From positions 1-46,994 of the forward strand of contig CAYUAI010000026.1 of assembly GCA_964442745.1 (NCBI GenBank): DNA of 46,994 nucleotides, in the 5' to 3' direction. The first letter of the stretch is position 1; each line of letters opens with the position of its first letter. A program made the position numbers and the translations under genes. The notes beneath the pieces are model-generated. The model was not told where the DNA came from and made no database searches. It saw nothing but the letters and a program-made list of their open reading frames with translations. Origin of the DNA: CAYUAI01 sp964442745. GTDB taxonomy: Bacteria; Pseudomonadota; Gammaproteobacteria; S012-40. Shown piece by piece: positions 43,794 to 46,994 of this stretch.

Positions 43794-44470
43794 TGCTGAC
43801 TTGCTAGGTGGGATCGTAAAAAATCAGTGTTCCCATGTTTCCCTTTAAATTTGATCGCTTTGTGGTCACTGTTGACGTCTAAGACTAACAAGCCGCATTA
43901 TGGCCTATGAGCGGTCAATGGGTTATCTAGTATTCAACAGTTCCAGTGAGCCTTGCTTCGAAGGTCGATATTCCAGTTGCATTTTAATTCAATTACTGAT
44001 AAAAATATCTTTGTCTTCGTTGTTCAAGAATTGCTAGTAATATCGTTGAAAAATAATAAAGCAAAATAGTAAGGAATTAATCGTTTCCAGGGGCGGGAAT
44101 CAGGGTGCCTTATCTTTATTTATTGGTTTCTTTCGCCATATCAATCATGCGTAAGCTAATCCTTCCAAAAAATAGTAACCATTTAAAAAAATTACTAAAT
44201 TAGGAGAAGCTATGTACCTGTCACATTTTCTGTAAATTCAATAACTCTCTATCAAGTCTGCTTATAAATTTTACTCGTCATTTATATTGTTCTGTCTCGT
44301 ATAAAAATAGGGTGTTGTCCAGATTTTATGCGAGAAAAACAAACAATAACTTTGATTGATTGCAATTTCTTTAAGCATAACAATATTTGAATAATGCACC
44401 AAAATGGCTTTCTCTCTGGATTTGGTTTTAGACAGGTTGTCAATAAGTCGTGTATGAGGACAGCAGAAAA
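43794..44470. other. AT-rich region upstream of the TIR gene
   Basis: About 680 bases with no recognised gene. A seven-codon ORF (MYLSHFL, from 44212) has a strong AGGAG ribosome site and ends well before the TIR gene; it may be a leader peptide or chance. No convincing terminator or palindrome was seen. The promoter of the TIR gene must lie here or just upstream of 44450. Confidence 0.4.
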
Positions 44471-45757
44471 ATGCGAAACGAATGGATGAAATTTTCCCCT
44501 AAACCACGGGAATTAACTCGTAATGATCAATGGAATGTGTTTCTTTCTTATCGTTCAATCAATCGCTCGTGGGTGTTAAGTTTGTACGATGTTTTAAAAG
44601 AGCATGGTCATAAAGTGTTTCTTGATCAATATGTGCTTAAAGCTGGAGATAGTCTGATATCGGGTTTGGAAAATGCGCTCGAAACGAGTCAATCGGGCGT
44701 GCTGATTTGGTCTTCTGCTACCCGTGAATCTGATTGGGTGAAACGTGAATATCAAGTAATGGAGCGACAAGCTGAACGAAAAAATTATTTTTATTTTATA
44801 CCAGTCAAACTCGATGCTTCTCCAACGCCGCCTTTTTTAGCGAATCGTATCCATCTCGATTTTAGTGCCTATCCAGAAGGTCCTAATGGTGGGGAGTTGC
44901 TAAGGCTATTATATGCAATTGTTGGGAAGCCTTTAAATGCAGAGGCGATCCGGTTCTCTAATGAACAAGACGAAGCCGCCCGTGAGGCTGAAGCTGAAAT
45001 CCAAAGTGCGATTAATCATGGTCAATCTGAACATTTGATTGAATTGTTTGAAAATAGTGGGTTGCCATGGTTAGTTTCAGCAATATTGGGATGTAAAGCG
45101 GCAGAAGGTCTCGTCAGACTGGGTCATTGTGATAAAGCCATTCAACTACTAGATACGCTTGAAAAGCAATTTCCAAAATCCATTCGACCAAAACAGCTCA
45201 AGGCTTTGGCGTTAGCGCGGCGAGCTAACGTTGGTGATTTGCTTGATGCGCAAAAGATTTTAGGAAAGTTATATGTCAACGGTGAACGAGATCCGGAAAC
45301 ACTCGGTATCTATGCCCGGACATGGATGGATTGTTATGAAATCTCTCAAGAGATTGCGGACTTGGAGAAATCATGTGATCTGTATAGTGAAGCTTTTGAG
45401 ATCGCCCAAGATGATTATTATACGGGGATTAATGTGGCGGCTAAGAACGTATTATTAGGCATTCCTGAGGGTTTTGATCGAGCCCTAAAATATGCACGCC
45501 GAGTCGAAAACATCGTTGGCACTAAGCCGGAGCCAGGTGATTATTGGAAAACGGTTACCATCGCTGAAATGTTTTTAATTCAAAAAAAGTATCAAGACGC
45601 AGGACGCACTTATGAAGCTGCAATTACCTCCGCTCGATTTGAACTGGGGTCAAAAAAGACAACGTGGAAACAAGCTTGTCGCTTAATGGATAAGCTACAA
45701 CCTACTGAAGAAGAGCGGGCGATGATCAGCAAAGCTTTTTTGAGTTTGGAGGGTTGA
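44471..45757 (+). CDS. TIR-domain protein with C-terminal TPR (TPR-S-like) region
   Basis: Predicted immune effector/sensor of 428 residues. Residues 21-150 form a TIR domain: WNVFLSYRS (first strand and loop), VFLDQYVLKAGDSL, then VLIWSSATRESDWVKREY where Glu93 is in the position of the NADase catalytic glutamate of bacterial TIR_2 proteins. Residues 190-428 form helical repeats (AAEGLVRLGHCDKAIQLLDT, LEKSCDLYSEAFEI, RTYEAAITSARFEL) resembling the TPR-S sensor region known from nucleotide-linked conflict systems. ATG 44471 is preferred; a GTG at 44450 is in frame. It is 72 bases upstream of a DUF4062-nSTAND gene. Immune function is inferred from the family and neighbour. Confidence 0.85.
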   Translation: MRNEWMKFSPKPRELTRNDQWNVFLSYRSINRSWVLSLYDVLKEHGHKVFLDQYVLKAGDSLISGLENALETSQSGVLIWSSATRESDWVKREYQVMERQAERKNYFYFIPVKLDASPTPPFLANRIHLDFSAYPEGPNGGELLRLLYAIVGKPLNAEAIRFSNEQDEAAREAEAEIQSAINHGQSEHLIELFENSGLPWLVSAILGCKAAEGLVRLGHCDKAIQLLDTLEKQFPKSIRPKQLKALALARRANVGDLLDAQKILGKLYVNGERDPETLGIYARTWMDCYEISQEIADLEKSCDLYSEAFEIAQDDYYTGINVAAKNVLLGIPEGFDRALKYARRVENIVGTKPEPGDYWKTVTIAEMFLIQKKYQDAGRTYEAAITSARFELGSKKTTWKQACRLMDKLQPTEEERAMISKAFLSLEG

Positions 45758-45829
45758 TTGAGTGTTTTAACTTTTATACGCTATTCTTCTTCCCCCTTAT
45801 TGTGTAATTTATAATTCTATTTTTTAGAG

Positions 45830-46994
45830 ATGCACCCTGTGAACAATAAAATATTTAAGGTGTTTATATCCTCTTCCGATGAACTCAATCCAGAGCGAGA
45901 AGCCGCTGAACTCGCTATTCATAGGCTTAACAGAGAATATCGCGGTGTTGTTGAATTAAAAATCATTAGATGGGAAAAACAATTCTATCAAGCAGATCGA
46001 AGTTTTCAGCAACAAATTGAGGCTACCTCTGAAACGGATCTATTCATAGGTATGGTTTGGACACGTATTGGTTTGCCAATCAGTCCAATAGAAGTCTGCC
46101 GAGAAGATGGCTCAGCGTATGAAAGTGGAACAGTATTTGAAATAGAAACAGCACTTGCAGCAAAAAAGAAAATAGGTGCACCTGATATCTACCTATTTCA
46201 AAAAGAAGAACCCATTGAATATGAGACATCGCCTGAAGATCTACGTCGCATTGCAGAACAGATTGAATTACTTCAATCCTTGCTCAGAAAATGGCAACGA
46301 GATAAAGAGGGGCATTTTATTGGAAGTTCGAATTATTTTACAAGTACCAATCAATTTGTTCAAGATATTGAAGACTGTATCCGTAACTGGTTGCTACAAG
46401 AGTGTAAATTAGAGCCTAAAGAACATGTGTGGAATGTTGTAAATCAAGGTTCCCCATTTTGTGGTCTGACGGCATTCGATGAGAGTCATCAGAATGTATT
46501 TTTTGGTCGTGATTCGGAACGTCGCCAAGCGCTCCAGAAATTGATGGTGGTACATAATGCTGGCTGTGGCTCGCTAATCGTATTAGGGGCTAGTGGTATC
46601 GGTAAATCTTCATTTGTACGCGCCGGGTTGGTGCCTGATATTACTCAGCAGGGATTGATATCCGGTGTTGATTTATGGCGGTGTTGTGTAATAACGCCAA
46701 CTAGCGACCCATTTAAGCGACTCACTGACGCTTTACTTCAGCCATCGTACTCTGGTGAGATTGCACCTTTACCTGAGCTTGTTGATGGTGATTTCAAGAC
46801 AAAATCTGCATTACTTACAGCCTTTCGATCCATACCTGAAGTTTCAATAAATATCTTCGCTTCGGCATTGGATAGAGTCAGCGACCTTGAAGCTAAGCGA
46901 TTAGGCGCAAAGCTTTCTATTCACTCACGTCTTCTTTTAGTGATTGATCAGTTCGAAGAACTCGAAGTGATGATGAACAGTGAGGCTGAAGATC
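45830..46994 (+). CDS. DUF4062-nSTAND ATPase (partial, runs off the window)
   Basis: The open frame continues to the window edge (388 codons visible). The N-terminal part from IFKVFISSSDELNPEREAAE is a DUF4062-type Rossmann-like domain (about 8-180). After a linker, FCGLTAFDESHQNVFFGRDSE marks the start of an nSTAND1 NTPase, with Walker A GASGIGKSS (Lys259) and Walker B LLLVIDQFEEL (Asp373). STAND ATPases oligomerise on sensing a trigger; the C-terminal sensor repeats, usually WD40 or TPR, would lie beyond the window. Start is ATG 45830, or GTG 45839 which is better placed after AGAGA. Probably co-transcribed with the TIR gene. Confidence 0.85.
   Translation, partial: MHPVNNKIFKVFISSSDELNPEREAAELAIHRLNREYRGVVELKIIRWEKQFYQADRSFQQQIEATSETDLFIGMVWTRIGLPISPIEVCREDGSAYESGTVFEIETALAAKKKIGAPDIYLFQKEEPIEYETSPEDLRRIAEQIELLQSLLRKWQRDKEGHFIGSSNYFTSTNQFVQDIEDCIRNWLLQECKLEPKEHVWNVVNQGSPFCGLTAFDESHQNVFFGRDSERRQALQKLMVVHNAGCGSLIVLGASGIGKSSFVRAGLVPDITQQGLISGVDLWRCCVITPTSDPFKRLTDALLQPSYSGEIAPLPELVDGDFKTKSALLTAFRSIPEVSINIFASALDRVSDLEAKRLGAKLSIHSRLLLVIDQFEELEVMMNSEAED

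Noticed and set aside
46176..46412. 78-residue ORF within the last gene
   Set aside because: It is an out-of-frame shadow of the DUF4062-nSTAND coding sequence, which stays open from 45830 to the window end.
1..46994. tRNA, rRNA or integrase/transposase genes
   Set aside because: I saw no tRNA T-arm signature outside coding genes, no rRNA-like sequence and no intact recombinase; only repeats typical of mobilised elements were found.

Overview
The window reads as a chromosomal segment of a gammaproteobacterium of low to moderate GC (about 40-45% by eye). The order cannot be fixed from sequence alone. The gene content (type VI secretion genes, a 2-oxo acid dehydrogenase next to leucine/isoleucine catabolism, the methylcitrate cycle, a moxR-DUF58-tgpA operon, many short dispersed repeats) fits a Legionellales- or Thiotrichales-like heterotroph, but that placement is inference.

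Layout. (1) 1-891: degraded leader with minus-strand coding remnants and a large inverted repeat. (2) 892-9567: half of a type VI secretion cluster, tagH(fha)-tssJ-tssK-tssL-tssM-tagF. It encodes the membrane complex, the baseplate adaptor TssK and two regulators; no sheath, Hcp, VgrG, ClpV or other baseplate genes are in the window. A dispersed repeat lies between tssM and tagF. (3) 9714-12909, minus strand: an unknown membrane protein, an autotransporter-type barrel with a Cys-repeat passenger, and a small outer-membrane barrel. (4) 13261-17159: moxR ATPase, DUF58 protein and transglutaminase, tightly coupled. (5) 17577-19804: a lipoprotein with DUF4382 and DUF5666-like regions and an Asp/Ser/Arg repeat tail, interrupted by a run of 100 N that the sequence indicates is an assembly-join artefact. 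(6) 20073-23790, minus strand: a DsrE-family protein, then E2, E1-beta and E1-alpha of a 2-oxo acid dehydrogenase. (7) 24809-36077, plus strand: a long catabolic run of PaaI-like thioesterase, isovaleryl-CoA dehydrogenase, acetyl-CoA acetyltransferase, methylcrotonyl-CoA carboxylase beta subunit, methylglutaconyl-CoA hydratase, HMG-CoA lyase, an HSD10-like dehydrogenase, prpB, prpC, prpD and a YciA thioesterase. With the divergent dehydrogenase this takes branched-chain keto acids to acetyl-CoA, acetoacetate and propionyl-CoA, and propionyl-CoA to pyruvate plus succinate. The biotin-bearing MccA subunit and the E3 subunit are absent from the window. (8) 36312-37946: PGM1-type phosphoglucomutase.

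(9) 38225-46994: accessory region. It holds a truncated RelE/HigB-like toxin, a PKD-repeat protein with a GlyGly-CTERM-like tail, several REP-like palindromes, a FitAB/VapBC-type toxin-antitoxin pair with a visible operator, a broken MalT/LuxR-type regulator, and at the right edge a TIR-TPR protein followed by a DUF4062-nSTAND ATPase that runs off the window. This last pair is the best candidate for an undescribed, probably anti-phage, immune module. A 25-bp perfect direct repeat brackets the toxin-antitoxin segment.
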